Below are positions 38,637 through 47,379 of a stretch of 64,000 nucleotides of DNA, piece by piece (the first letter of the stretch is position 1; each line of letters begins with the position of its first letter). The position numbers and the translations under genes are program-made. The stretch lies in assembly GCF_003206065.1 (NCBI RefSeq), contig NZ_PZJQ01000004.1, positions 1,275,965 through 1,339,964 on the forward strand, read 5' to 3'. Below the pieces are notes generated by a model. It did no database searches, had not been told where the DNA came from, and was given only the letters and a program-made list of their open reading frames with translations. Source of the stretch: Salinicola halimionae (GTDB lineage: Bacteria > Pseudomonadota > Gammaproteobacteria > Pseudomonadales > Halomonadaceae).

Positions 38637-38978
38637 ACAGTTAACGCGGCCTTATAGGAAGAATGTCCGATCGTGGACAAAGAGTCGTGGCCAAAAGAGT
38701 AACAGCATCTCTAGGGCTCACCTACCTTTCCACTGGCTCACTCGCCACTACCAACCGGCGATATCTCCAGTTCAAGACCACGATACGCCGCCAGTGCCAA
38801 TGACCTCGCCGGGGCATCATTCGCCTGGTAAGGGTAGAGCACTATCGTGTTTAGCCTGCTACCCACCAGAAAGATCAACGCCCACCCTAGACCAAAGACT
38901 AAGGAGGGGTCGCATCGATAGGGCTACATCTTAAGTAGAATAGACAGAACTCAAGCCACCCGAAAAGGATTTCCTCTG
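38637..38978. other. Divergent DUF2489/SLC13 intergenic region
   Basis: About 340 bp expected to hold two promoters. No repeat, hairpin or operator was recognised. Confidence 0.4.
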
Positions 38979-40433
38979 ATGGCGGAAACGACTGAACAGA
39001 CGCCAAAAGCGCCTTCGATGGCCGCGCAAATCGGTCTCGTTCTCGGACCGATCTGGATTATCTTGACGCAGGTCTTACCGGCGCCAGCCGGTATGGAACC
39101 GGCCGCCTGGCACTGTATCGGGCTAGCACTATTATTGGCGACCTGGTGGGCAACCGAAGCCATCCCAATCCCGGCAACGTCCCTACTTCCCATTCCGCTG
39201 GCGCCCGCGCTCGGTATTGCCGACCTGAAAAGCACTGCCGCTAGCTATGCCAACCCCACGATTTTCCTGTTTCTCGGCGGTTTTCTGCTCGGCATCGCCA
39301 TGCAGCGCTGGAATCTGCATCGACGCATCGCGCTACGGATTCTCAATGTCGTCGGCCAGAAGCCCAAGCAGCAGATCGCAGGCTTCATGCTGGCGACGGG
39401 GTTCATCAGCATGTGGGTCTCTAACACCGCAACCGCCATCATGATGCTGCCCATCGGCATGTCGGTGGTTTCGCTGTTTGCCAGTGCGGAATCGGACGAA
39501 GTCAAACGCTACGCGACCGCTCTGCTGCTGGCCATCGCCTACTCCGCCAGTATCGGGGGCATCGCAACGCTGATCGGTACGCCACCCAATGCCATTCTCG
39601 CGGGCTACCTGTCGAGCGAGCAGAATATCGAACTAGGTTTTGCCCAATGGATGGTCGTCGGCCTGCCGGTCAGCATCGCGATGATGGCCGTGGCCTGGTG
39701 GTGGCTGACTCGCGGCGGCTTCGAGCTGGAGCTCGACGATGGTAGTGGCAATGTCATCGGCGATGAACTGGCCAAACTGGGCAAGCTCAGCCCGGCGGAA
39801 GCCCGTGTCGGTATCGTTTTTCTACTTGCAGCACTGGCTTGGGTAACACGTCCGCTTCTCAATGACTGGGGGATCGAATGGCTATCCGATACTTCGGTCG
39901 CGTTGCTGGCCGGGGTAGCGCTTTTCCTGATCCCCAGCGGCAATGAACGCCATCGACCGCTGTTGCTATGGGACGATGCCAGGGATCTGCCCTGGGGAAT
40001 TCTGCTGCTGTTCGGCGGCGGCCTGGCTCTTGCCAGTACCATCAGCAGTTCAGGGCTCGCTGACTGGATCGCCAATCAACTGAGCGTGTTTGGTGCTTTA
40101 CCGCTGTTACTGTTGATCGGCATCGTGGTGCTGGTGATCATCTTCTTGACCGAACTGACATCCAATACGGCAACGGCTGCCGCCTTTTTGCCACTGCTCG
40201 GCGCACTGGCCATGTCGCTCGGCGTCGATCCACTGCTGATTACCGTGCCAGCCGCGATCGCCGCCAGCTGCGCATTCATGATGCCGGTAGCCACGCCCCC
40301 CAACGCCATTGTATTCGCAACCGGCCACATGAAAATTCAATCGATGATCCGAGCCGGGTTTCTGTTGAACATCGCGGGTACGGTACTGGTCACGCTGATC
40401 TGCATGGGGCTGATCGAACTACTCTGGCTCTAG
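38979..40433 (+). CDS. DASS/SLC13-family sodium:anion (dicarboxylate/sulfate) symporter
   Basis: Inner-membrane carrier of 484 residues with about eleven to twelve helices. The two SNT substrate/sodium signatures are visible as MWVSNTATAIMMLP and ELTSNTATAAAFLP, and the family motifs ATWWATEAIPIPATSLLP and GGIATLIGTPPNAI are present. Likely substrates are C4-dicarboxylates or related anions; divalent sulfate cannot be excluded. AAGGA precedes the ATG. A terminator shared with the tRNA gene follows. Confidence 0.9.
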   Translation: MAETTEQTPKAPSMAAQIGLVLGPIWIILTQVLPAPAGMEPAAWHCIGLALLLATWWATEAIPIPATSLLPIPLAPALGIADLKSTAASYANPTIFLFLGGFLLGIAMQRWNLHRRIALRILNVVGQKPKQQIAGFMLATGFISMWVSNTATAIMMLPIGMSVVSLFASAESDEVKRYATALLLAIAYSASIGGIATLIGTPPNAILAGYLSSEQNIELGFAQWMVVGLPVSIAMMAVAWWWLTRGGFELELDDGSGNVIGDELAKLGKLSPAEARVGIVFLLAALAWVTRPLLNDWGIEWLSDTSVALLAGVALFLIPSGNERHRPLLLWDDARDLPWGILLLFGGGLALASTISSSGLADWIANQLSVFGALPLLLLIGIVVLVIIFLTELTSNTATAAAFLPLLGALAMSLGVDPLLITVPAAIAASCAFMMPVATPPNAIVFATGHMKIQSMIRAGFLLNIAGTVLVTLICMGLIELLWL

Positions 40434-40569
40434 GTCGGAGTCGACCGAAGACGCTCAGACCGCCGACATCGGCGCGACAATTACCGCTGTGACGATGCCG
40501 GCTTTTTAGCTGCGCGGCTATCGATGCCAAGCACTCTTCTACATTCGAGAGAATTCAAAAAACGCAGAC

Positions 40570-40605
40570 AAAAAAAGGCCATCAGAAAAAATCCGATGGC
40601 CTTTC
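40570..40605. terminator. Bidirectional terminator between the SLC13 gene and tRNA-Pro
   Basis: GGCCATC / GATGGCC stem extended by A-T pairs, with seven A on the left (T-run for the tRNA) and TTT on the right. Confidence 0.88.
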
Positions 40606-40612
40606 TCATATT

Positions 40613-40689
40613 TGGTCGGAGCGACAGGATTCGAACCTGCGACCTCTGCAACCCCATTGCAGCGCGCTACCAAGCTGCGCCACGCTCCG
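40613..40689 (-). tRNA. tRNA-Pro(GGG)
   Basis: 77-nt cloverleaf: acceptor stem CGGAGCG/CGCTCCG, D arm GCGC-AGCTTGGTA-GCGC, anticodon arm CTGCA-ATGGGGT-TGCAG with anticodon GGG, T arm GCAGG-TTCGAAT-CCTGT, and an encoded CCA end. The first base C pairing with G72 is usual for bacterial tRNA-Pro. A terminator follows 8 nt later. Confidence 0.96.
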
Positions 40690-40935
40690 GTTTCGGTCAG
40701 TCACCAAAGTTCGGTCCCTGCGAAACGCTGCGTATACTACCTTGCACCTCGAGAAATGAAAAGCGCTTCTTAAGGCTTTTTTTTCAATCGCTTGCGAAAG
40801 CGTGCCACTACAACCTCCGGGTTCGTCAGGGCACTGCATCCCTACCGCGTTCATGACTCGCCCATGAGCCTCGTCTCCTGGTCGGGCCACGGGTACAATC
40901 TATCGTCATTACGACCAAAGTCTAAAGGTGGCGAT

Positions 40936-41304
40936 ATGGGATTGATCATCGGGATGAGCATCCTGCTCGGCTGTCAGTTTCTAGGCGAGATCATTAGCCG
41001 CGCTCTTGCGCTTCCCGTTCCCGGCCCCGTGCTCGGCATGTTGATTCTCCTGATCGGCTTGATCACACGGGGCAGTGTTCCAGGCAGTCTGCGGACGATG
41101 GGAGAAGGTCTGCTCAAATATCTAACGTTGTTGTTCGTACCCGCCGGCGTCGGTCTTATCCAGCATTTCGGTCTGATCGGTCGGGAAATCGGGATCCTGA
41201 TCATTACGCTGATCGTATCCACGTCGGTGACCCTTCTGGTGACCAGCCAGATCCTGCAGCGCGTTGCGAAAAAAGCGACTTCCTCCAGGGAAGGTGATGC
41301 ATGA
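40936..41304 (+). CDS. CidA/LrgA-family membrane protein
   Basis: 122 residues, four membrane helices. It has the family signature ALPVPGPVLGMLILLIGL and LKYLTLLFVPAGVGLIQHF. These proteins resemble phage holins. In gammaproteobacteria they act with LrgB in murein-hydrolase control or in export of small organic acids. The ATG at 40936 (AGGTGG site) is preferred to upstream codons. It overlaps the next gene in an ATGA arrangement. Confidence 0.9.
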   Translation: MGLIIGMSILLGCQFLGEIISRALALPVPGPVLGMLILLIGLITRGSVPGSLRTMGEGLLKYLTLLFVPAGVGLIQHFGLIGREIGILIITLIVSTSVTLLVTSQILQRVAKKATSSREGDA

Positions 41305-42029
41305 ACGATTTCGGTCTCGCAAAGGTGTGGGTCTATCTGGCCGCCAGTCCGCTGCTGCATCTATTCGCCACCCTGCTGGCATTCATCGTTGCCAGCAGGA
41401 TCAACCGTTGGGCAGGCAGAACTCCACTTCTTCATCCGGTCATCGTGGCCATTGCTCTGTTGATTGGTTTTCTGTTCCTGACCGACACAGATTACACCAC
41501 CTATTTCGAGGGCGCCCAGTTCCTGCATTTTCTACTGGGTCCGGCCACGGTTGCGCTGGCCATACCGCTCTACGATCACCGCGAACGCGTGCGCCGCATG
41601 CTGTGGCCCATCGTCGTCGGTACGCTTACCGGTGTCGTCACAGCGGTGATCTCCGCCGTCGGCATCGCCATGATTTTGGGCGCCGGCCCCGAAACGGTGC
41701 TATCGCTGGCTCCCAAATCGGTAACATCCCCGATTGCGATGGGGGTTGCCGAGAAAATCGGCGGAATTCCTTCACTGACGGCCGGCCTGGTGCTGCTGAC
41801 CGGCGTCGTGGGGTGCATCGTCGGGCCCTGGATTTTCCGACTTACCCGAATCACGGACCCCACCATTCAGGGCTACTCCATGGGGCTGGCGGCTCATGGC
41901 TTCGGCACCGCCTACTGTTTTGCCTCCATCGGTAGCGTGGCCGGCGCCTTCTCGGGGCTGGCAATGGGGACGTCCGGTTTGGTCACGGCTTTCATACTGC
42001 CGCCCATTGTGCATTTATTCGGGCTCTAG
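41301..42029 (+). CDS. LrgB/CidB-family membrane protein
   Basis: 242 residues, about seven helices. It has the family motifs YFEGAQFLHFLLGPATVALAIP, LSLAPKSVTSPIAMGVAEKIGG and YSMGLAAHGFGTA. It is the partner of the upstream LrgA-like protein; the 4-nt ATGA overlap shows translational coupling. Whether the pair affects autolysis or transports pyruvate or glycolate cannot be told. Confidence 0.92.
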   Translation: MNDFGLAKVWVYLAASPLLHLFATLLAFIVASRINRWAGRTPLLHPVIVAIALLIGFLFLTDTDYTTYFEGAQFLHFLLGPATVALAIPLYDHRERVRRMLWPIVVGTLTGVVTAVISAVGIAMILGAGPETVLSLAPKSVTSPIAMGVAEKIGGIPSLTAGLVLLTGVVGCIVGPWIFRLTRITDPTIQGYSMGLAAHGFGTAYCFASIGSVAGAFSGLAMGTSGLVTAFILPPIVHLFGL

Positions 42030-42100
42030 CAAACGCCAGCAGGAACTCAAAAGGGCGTGGGCACTCAACTGAACGTGCGAATCGTTTCAAGGATCGAGGT

Positions 42101-42466
42101 ATGAAAGTAAAAATTGTGGCGCCCGCTCTAGCGGCCGTGTTGATAATACTCGCGGCCGGCACACTCATGCCCGGTGAGTACGAGGCTTCGATCCAGCGCT
42201 GGCTGGGCGCGAGCAATACGATTCAACCGGCATCACACTTCGTGCTCTTCGTCATGATAAGCGGTTTACTCTCCTGGCTGATGCGTCATCGCGCGCCCTG
42301 GCTTCCATTGGCCCTTTGCTTGATCCCCGCCCTGGGTACCGAGTGGCTGCAACACTTTTCGCCCCACCGGCATCCCAGACTCAGCGATGTCGGCATCGAT
42401 ATGCTTGGCGCCAGCCTGGGCTGGCTCCTCGTGCAACTGACTCGACTTGCGACATCGGATTCCTGA
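42101..42466 (+). CDS. VanZ-like membrane protein
   Basis: 121 residues, three to four helices: a hydrophobic N-terminus, HFVLFVMISGLLSWLM, LALCLIPALGTEWLQHF, and SDVGIDMLGASLGWLL with the VanZ-type DxxxNxxG-like end (here DMLGASLG). Despite the name, no glycopeptide resistance is implied. It lies between lrgAB and the tailspike-like gene and may belong functionally to the polysaccharide region. Ribosome site GAGGT. Confidence 0.75.
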   Translation: MKVKIVAPALAAVLIILAAGTLMPGEYEASIQRWLGASNTIQPASHFVLFVMISGLLSWLMRHRAPWLPLALCLIPALGTEWLQHFSPHRHPRLSDVGIDMLGASLGWLLVQLTRLATSDS

Positions 42467-42497
42467 TTCGTGTCGTTAACCTTTGTCGATTCACGCT

Positions 42498-42549
42498 TGC
42501 AACCCGTCTCCACAGCCCGTCTTTACAACCTGCCCTTACAAAATGACAA
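42498..42549. repeat. 13-bp degenerate tandem array (4 units)
   Basis: TGCAACCCGTCTC, CACAGCCCGTCTT, TACAACCTGCCCT, TACAAAATGACAA in unbroken 13-bp phase, between the VanZ-like and tailspike-like genes. A TGGATGATG direct repeat follows at 42597 and 42612. Confidence 0.5.
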
Positions 42550-42624
42550 CGACTCGCTAAGGTGATCATGAACCACTCTGGGGATAATTAGACCATTGGA
42601 TGATGGCCTAATGGATGATGTCTC

Positions 42625-45000
42625 ATGGAAGTCAAAACGTTCTTTACACAAGACACCGATGGACAAACCATCTCTAACGCTCGAGTCACCGTGCGCCATC
42701 AAGGAAATGCCGAGCCGGCACCGGATCTACAGGATGTCTCGGGCGCCCCGCTTTCCAACCCTTTTACATCGAACTCAGAGGGTCTCATCCAGTTGGCGGC
42801 ACCCAATGGCCACTACGCCATCGATGTCGAAAAAGGCGACTCCCGCCAAAGCCTCACTGCTCAATTTTTCGATCAAGACGCCGTGGCGTCGGCCTCTGGC
42901 ACACAAACCCTTGCGGCAGCTCTGAATCAGCGCCTGATCGTTGTCGACTCCGTCGACATGCTGAAAAGCTGGCCAGCGGATCACGTTACTGATGGTGTTC
43001 GGCTGATCTGCAAGCGCTTCCATCATGACCTCCCCGACGAAATCAACGTCGAACTACAGCGACGCACTCATCTCGACGACACAAGCCGGGCGGGCCAAAT
43101 GGCGTGGCTCGCCATCGACGGGAATCGCCCCGACTTTCATCACTTCACGCTGTGGAGCGACGATGGCGCCGCCTACGTTCACGAAAGTCACGACGTCCAT
43201 CTTCTGAAAGTTGGATTCCGTGCCGACTATAACGCCAAGGCTACCTCTGGCTCGCGAGGCACGGACGAGTCGGCATGGCTGCAGGAGACGATCGACAAGA
43301 CGCCCTTTCGCAACAAGTACTTGCCTGACCTACCGGATGAGCGAGGGCTGTACGTTGGCGAGGGCCAGATTCGGCTGTGCTCGGGCACACGGATTATCGG
43401 AGACGGACCAGCAACCAACAGCCGCATCGTCAGCGATTACGTCGGTGCGTCTTTCCGTGACGGCCTGTTCTGGATGCGAGAGCCACACGTGATCGATGCC
43501 TGGGCCAAAGGGCGACCCGCCGGTGACATCGACCAAGCCTTCAGCCACGACATTCGAATCAGCGGCCTGACGTTCGAGGCAACCGATTTCGCCAGCGCTG
43601 CCGTTGCCCTGGTCTGCGTGCGTGGAGTCGACTACCACGAGAATCACCACATCCGCTGCGGCGGCATCAAGTTTTTCCACGAGCTGGAATTGAATGATCG
43701 CTACTCGCTGGGCCATGAGGATGATCCAGCGACCGACAATGCCGTCATGGCGGGCTTTCATGCGCAGACACCGGACGACCTCAACCAGCAAATCCGTATC
43801 AGCCATCTCTCCGGCGGTACCGACCGGTACAGCTACTCTCCGGGAGATGGCAAGGCTGCCTGTGCCGTGCGTCTGAATTTTGTGCGTGATTTCAGCATCG
43901 CGCATATCCACATGGACTATTGCAATATTTCTGGCTGGGGAGGCTCGGCGAGACCGGGCAAGGGAGGAGAACTACGCTGGATGCGACGGCTTCGTGACGG
44001 CTACATTACCGATGTCCACTGCAACCGCTCTAATGGCGCGATTTATTTCAACAACGCTCACAACATCAAGATTTATGGCTGCAGTGCCAAGGATGTCAGC
44101 GATACTGCCTTCGACTTCGAAGGTTGTACCTACTGCCTGTTCGATGGGATTTACTCGGTGAATGCCGGCAACTTCGGCATATCGATCTTCTATGCCACTC
44201 GTGGCAACGTGATCAAGAATTTCTACGCACTACAGACATCCGAAGCCGCAGAGTTGCGCAGCCGCTACGCAACCGAGAGGTTCAAGCCGGGATTGGGGAA
44301 AACCCTGTTTCGTCGTCTGGCGGGATTCGAGGATCCGGATTTCGAGCAGGACGTCGTACTCGACACCGGGTCTTTCGTCTATGAGGGGGAAGGTTTCGGG
44401 CTGGTAGCGGTGGACTCGTGGGTGAACGTGACCTATCGCAACGTACAGCACCATAACGTGCTGATGGACCTACGCGCCCACAGCAACGCCCGGGAACAGC
44501 AGCTGCACGACAATCGCTTTACCTTTACCAAGAAGGCGACAGACGGTGACGTGTTTGTCGCGATAGGGCCCAACAGCACCCAATATGGCTGCTGGAAAGG
44601 CGGGACGATCGAATCTACGGTCGAACAACCATCGGGAGTGATCCCCCTTTTGGTTCAGGCTCGCGCCTATGCGGGAACAACCATCGTGGACATCATGGAA
44701 AGCCGCATCGACGTACCAGGGGTAGAGACCTCGATCGCGATCAGTGACGCTCGTAGCACCGGGCGTCGTCCTGCTCACGCCTTCCGTCTCAATGGCAATC
44801 TCATCACCGCGGGTAGCCGAATAGAGAATCTAAACCTCAACCAGCGCGCCGGCGGCGATGCTTTACAGTTCGAGTCGCTAAACAATCGAGATTTGACTTT
44901 CAAACCCGTGGACGTCGAAACGACGAAAGGCGACAGTGCGGAACGCTATGCCGCACTCCGCATTGGCCTCAAGGCGACGCGACCACGTGAGCAGGATTGA
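42625..45000 (+). CDS. Tailspike-like right-handed beta-helix protein
   Basis: 791 residues without signal peptide. Residues 1-85 resemble the particle-binding modules of phage tailspikes: VTVRHQGNAEPA, GAPLSNPFTSNSEGLIQLAA, PNGHYAIDV. A long beta-helix region follows (GLYVGEGQIRLCSGTRIIGDG, IRISGLTFEA, NNAHNIKIYGCSAKDVSDTAFDFEGC), typical of pectate-lyase-fold proteins that cleave polysaccharide. It stands alone, with no other phage genes, and converges on the end of the EPS operon. A role as a depolymerase or a surface polysaccharide-binding protein is inferred from fold and place. Catalytic residues cannot be assigned by eye. The ribosome site is weak. Confidence 0.75.
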   Translation: MEVKTFFTQDTDGQTISNARVTVRHQGNAEPAPDLQDVSGAPLSNPFTSNSEGLIQLAAPNGHYAIDVEKGDSRQSLTAQFFDQDAVASASGTQTLAAALNQRLIVVDSVDMLKSWPADHVTDGVRLICKRFHHDLPDEINVELQRRTHLDDTSRAGQMAWLAIDGNRPDFHHFTLWSDDGAAYVHESHDVHLLKVGFRADYNAKATSGSRGTDESAWLQETIDKTPFRNKYLPDLPDERGLYVGEGQIRLCSGTRIIGDGPATNSRIVSDYVGASFRDGLFWMREPHVIDAWAKGRPAGDIDQAFSHDIRISGLTFEATDFASAAVALVCVRGVDYHENHHIRCGGIKFFHELELNDRYSLGHEDDPATDNAVMAGFHAQTPDDLNQQIRISHLSGGTDRYSYSPGDGKAACAVRLNFVRDFSIAHIHMDYCNISGWGGSARPGKGGELRWMRRLRDGYITDVHCNRSNGAIYFNNAHNIKIYGCSAKDVSDTAFDFEGCTYCLFDGIYSVNAGNFGISIFYATRGNVIKNFYALQTSEAAELRSRYATERFKPGLGKTLFRRLAGFEDPDFEQDVVLDTGSFVYEGEGFGLVAVDSWVNVTYRNVQHHNVLMDLRAHSNAREQQLHDNRFTFTKKATDGDVFVAIGPNSTQYGCWKGGTIESTVEQPSGVIPLLVQARAYAGTTIVDIMESRIDVPGVETSIAISDARSTGRRPAHAFRLNGNLITAGSRIENLNLNQRAGGDALQFESLNNRDLTFKPVDVETTKGDSAERYAALRIGLKATRPREQD

Positions 45001-45020
45001 AAGGTGCCTCGCTCGCCGTT

Positions 45021-45203
45021 TTAGCGGAGCACGATCACGCTATCAGCAGACACGACCCGGGCGATGCGCTGCTCTTGCCCGGGGACGACTCGCTCTGGTG
45101 TCCGAGTCATGGGGCCAGCAATTGCCCCGCTCACCCATGGCGGCAAAAGCGTCACCGTCAAACAGCCAAGCCCGGCGGTCAAGAATTGGCGTCTGGTTGG
45201 CAC
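45021..45203 (-). CDS. 60-residue protein with a Tat signal peptide
   Basis: The GTG start at 45203 is preceded by GGGAGG with ideal 8-nt spacing. The product opens MPTRRQFLTAGLGCL with a clear twin-arginine motif (RRQFL). A hydrophobic core and a likely AIA cleavage site follow, leaving about 31 mature residues (ending VSADSVIVLR). It lies 94 nt after the SGNH acyltransferase gene in the same direction. It could be a small exported protein or the surviving 5' end of a larger Tat substrate. No family recognised. Confidence 0.55.
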   Translation of the reverse strand: MPTRRQFLTAGLGCLTVTLLPPWVSGAIAGPMTRTPERVVPGQEQRIARVVSADSVIVLR

Positions 45204-45297
45204 CAAGGCATCCTCCCTCAGTCGATAAACATGTCGAACGAATCGAGTTTGAGGAGAACGCGCACTCGCCACATTCTCGAGTGCGCGACACCCTCTC

Positions 45298-47304
45298 TCA
45301 GTCTCGCAGCGCAAGCCCCGCGCTCGAGCGCTGTTCGAATACCAGGTCCGCCTGGTGCAACGTTTTCTCGATTCGATCCGCCGTCAGATAGGAAAACGTG
45401 TTGGTGATGTGATGGTCATCGCGGTAGATCAATACATTGCCGTCCAGCGGTGAGCAGCGCTCATCATCACAGAAGAGATCACTCAGATCGGCGAAATAGA
45501 CGTTGGGCAAATGCACGTCATCGGTTGGCGAGTGCGCTTTCAGCACGGACTGCCGCGGAATCGAACAGGCAGAAGCAGGATCATCGTGAAGATCGACGCA
45601 TTCAGGAACGTCAAAGCCGTACCATGGATTATCGCGCAGCGCCAAAACGTTGATGCTGCTTTTTGCCAGCCTGTTCCAGACTTGCCGATAACCCGAAGGG
45701 ACACGCTCATCTTCGCCTTGCCCCCGAGTGCTGGTAGTGAAGACCAGATCCGGATTGATTTCGATCAGCCTGTCAGTCGCCTCCCGATTCCAGGTCAGGC
45801 AGGAAGGATTCACCTGGTAGCGAGCATGCGGGTCCATGGACAACATGCAGGCGCCTTTGGTCAGCGAGACCAATCGAAAATTTTCCCGCTCGGCAATGAC
45901 CTTCAACGCGGCCAGCCAATGCTGCGCATGCGATCCCCCTGCCAATACCACCGTGTGGTCTGATTGAGGGTTGCCATACTCGCATTCGATCAACTTGGAC
46001 TCGAGATAGCTCTGGTGGCAGCCATCATAGGAAGATTCCGGCAGATCCTGACTTGCGATCAGCGTCGACGGGGACAGATCCTGACTCTCGACCGAGCCAC
46101 CTTCTGAAAAAGTCGTCGATGGCTCGTGCATGAACTCTTGAAGGTCGGCCTTGGCGTCGGCACTCCTGCCTTGGTAATCCTGATACCAGGCAAACAGCGA
46201 CCCTAGCGGCAACAACATCAACACGGCACAAGAGGCGTAGGCGTAAATTCGGCGACGAGACAACAGTGCCGAACGACGCACCGGCGTTTCAAATCCCCAG
46301 GTAGTCAGAAATGCCAATATCCCCGACGTCAGGATTATCGTCAGCCCCACCACGAAACTGACCTCGAACTCTCCGGTCACGTAGCGATAGAACGACAGTA
46401 ATGGCCAGTGCCATAGATAAAAAGAGAACGAGATGTTGCCAAACCAGACGACGAAACGGTTATTCAACACCCTCATGTCGCCCTGATTCCGCGCGGCAGC
46501 GATGATGCCGGCCGCAGCCAGCACCGGCACCAATGCCACGATGCCGGGAAACAGCGCTGACACGTTGAGAAACAACGCGAATGTCAGTAACACGATCAAC
46601 GACACCCAGCCCAGCAGCTTGGCCGTCAGCATCGATAACGTGAACCGGGAGACAAACAAAGCCAGCAAACCGCCCAACGAGAACTCCCAGGCACGGGCGA
46701 ACGTATCGAAATAGGCCCAGGGCTGATTCTTCTCGGTGATATAGATGCTGTATGCAAGCGAAGCGACAGTGATGATCATCAACAGCAAGGCGCAGAAACG
46801 ATGATCTCCCCGGTCACGACGAGAATCGAGCTTCAAACCCACCCATAGAATGAGCGGGAAGAAGAAATAGAAATGAATCTGTACCGCCAGCGCCCACAAT
46901 TGCTGGAACGGCGAAGGCGGAGACCCCTGCTGCAGATAGTCCGTGGCCGTCATTGCCAGAGACCAGTTCTCCATGAACGCGATCGAGGCCAACGCATGCT
47001 TGATCTGGTTGCGCCACATTGAATCTGGCATTAACCACATCGATATTAGAATGGTCGAAAAGATCACCAACGCCGCGCTCGGGACCACACGACGCAGCGT
47101 CTTGCCGTAGTAATCCAGCACATCACCTAACGTTAATGACTCCCGTCGCGTCAATGACCCCACGATAAAAAAAGCGGCAACAACGAAGAAGACATCGACG
47201 CCCCCGGACACGCGCTGAATCCAGATGTGATAGATGGAGACCATCAACGCCGCAACAGCACGCAACCCCTGTATTTCGTAAAGATACCCACGATCCTTGT
47301 CCAA
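45298..47304 (-). CDS. Acyltransferase-3/SGNH polysaccharide O-acyltransferase (OafA-type)
   Basis: N-terminal acyltransferase-3 domain with about ten to eleven helices (GLRAVAALMVSIYHIW has the catalytic R-X10-H pattern; WALAVQIHFYFFFPL). A C-terminal periplasmic SGNH domain has block I VVLAGGSHAQHW and block V DDHHIT. Such proteins O-acetylate polysaccharide repeat units. It has 668 residues from a TTG at 47304, chosen because AAGGAG lies 7 nt upstream. The track to 47367 also opens with TTG but has no site. It is near the 3' end of the EPS unit. Confidence 0.88.
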   Translation of the reverse strand: MDKDRGYLYEIQGLRAVAALMVSIYHIWIQRVSGGVDVFFVVAAFFIVGSLTRRESLTLGDVLDYYGKTLRRVVPSAALVIFSTILISMWLMPDSMWRNQIKHALASIAFMENWSLAMTATDYLQQGSPPSPFQQLWALAVQIHFYFFFPLILWVGLKLDSRRDRGDHRFCALLLMIITVASLAYSIYITEKNQPWAYFDTFARAWEFSLGGLLALFVSRFTLSMLTAKLLGWVSLIVLLTFALFLNVSALFPGIVALVPVLAAAGIIAAARNQGDMRVLNNRFVVWFGNISFSFYLWHWPLLSFYRYVTGEFEVSFVVGLTIILTSGILAFLTTWGFETPVRRSALLSRRRIYAYASCAVLMLLPLGSLFAWYQDYQGRSADAKADLQEFMHEPSTTFSEGGSVESQDLSPSTLIASQDLPESSYDGCHQSYLESKLIECEYGNPQSDHTVVLAGGSHAQHWLAALKVIAERENFRLVSLTKGACMLSMDPHARYQVNPSCLTWNREATDRLIEINPDLVFTTSTRGQGEDERVPSGYRQVWNRLAKSSINVLALRDNPWYGFDVPECVDLHDDPASACSIPRQSVLKAHSPTDDVHLPNVYFADLSDLFCDDERCSPLDGNVLIYRDDHHITNTFSYLTADRIEKTLHQADLVFEQRSSAGLALRD

Positions 47305-47379
47305 CGACTGGCTCCTTTCCAATGACTTGGGACAACACACCTCTTCCGTTGTGACCGTTAATTTCAAGCTGAATCAGGA

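Noticed and set aside
40936-42029. Phage holin cassette
   Set aside because: The pair has the LrgA/LrgB signatures of chromosomal genes, without endolysin or other phage genes.
42625-45000. Prophage
   Set aside because: A single tailspike-like gene with no integrase, capsid, tail or lysis genes and no attachment repeats seen.
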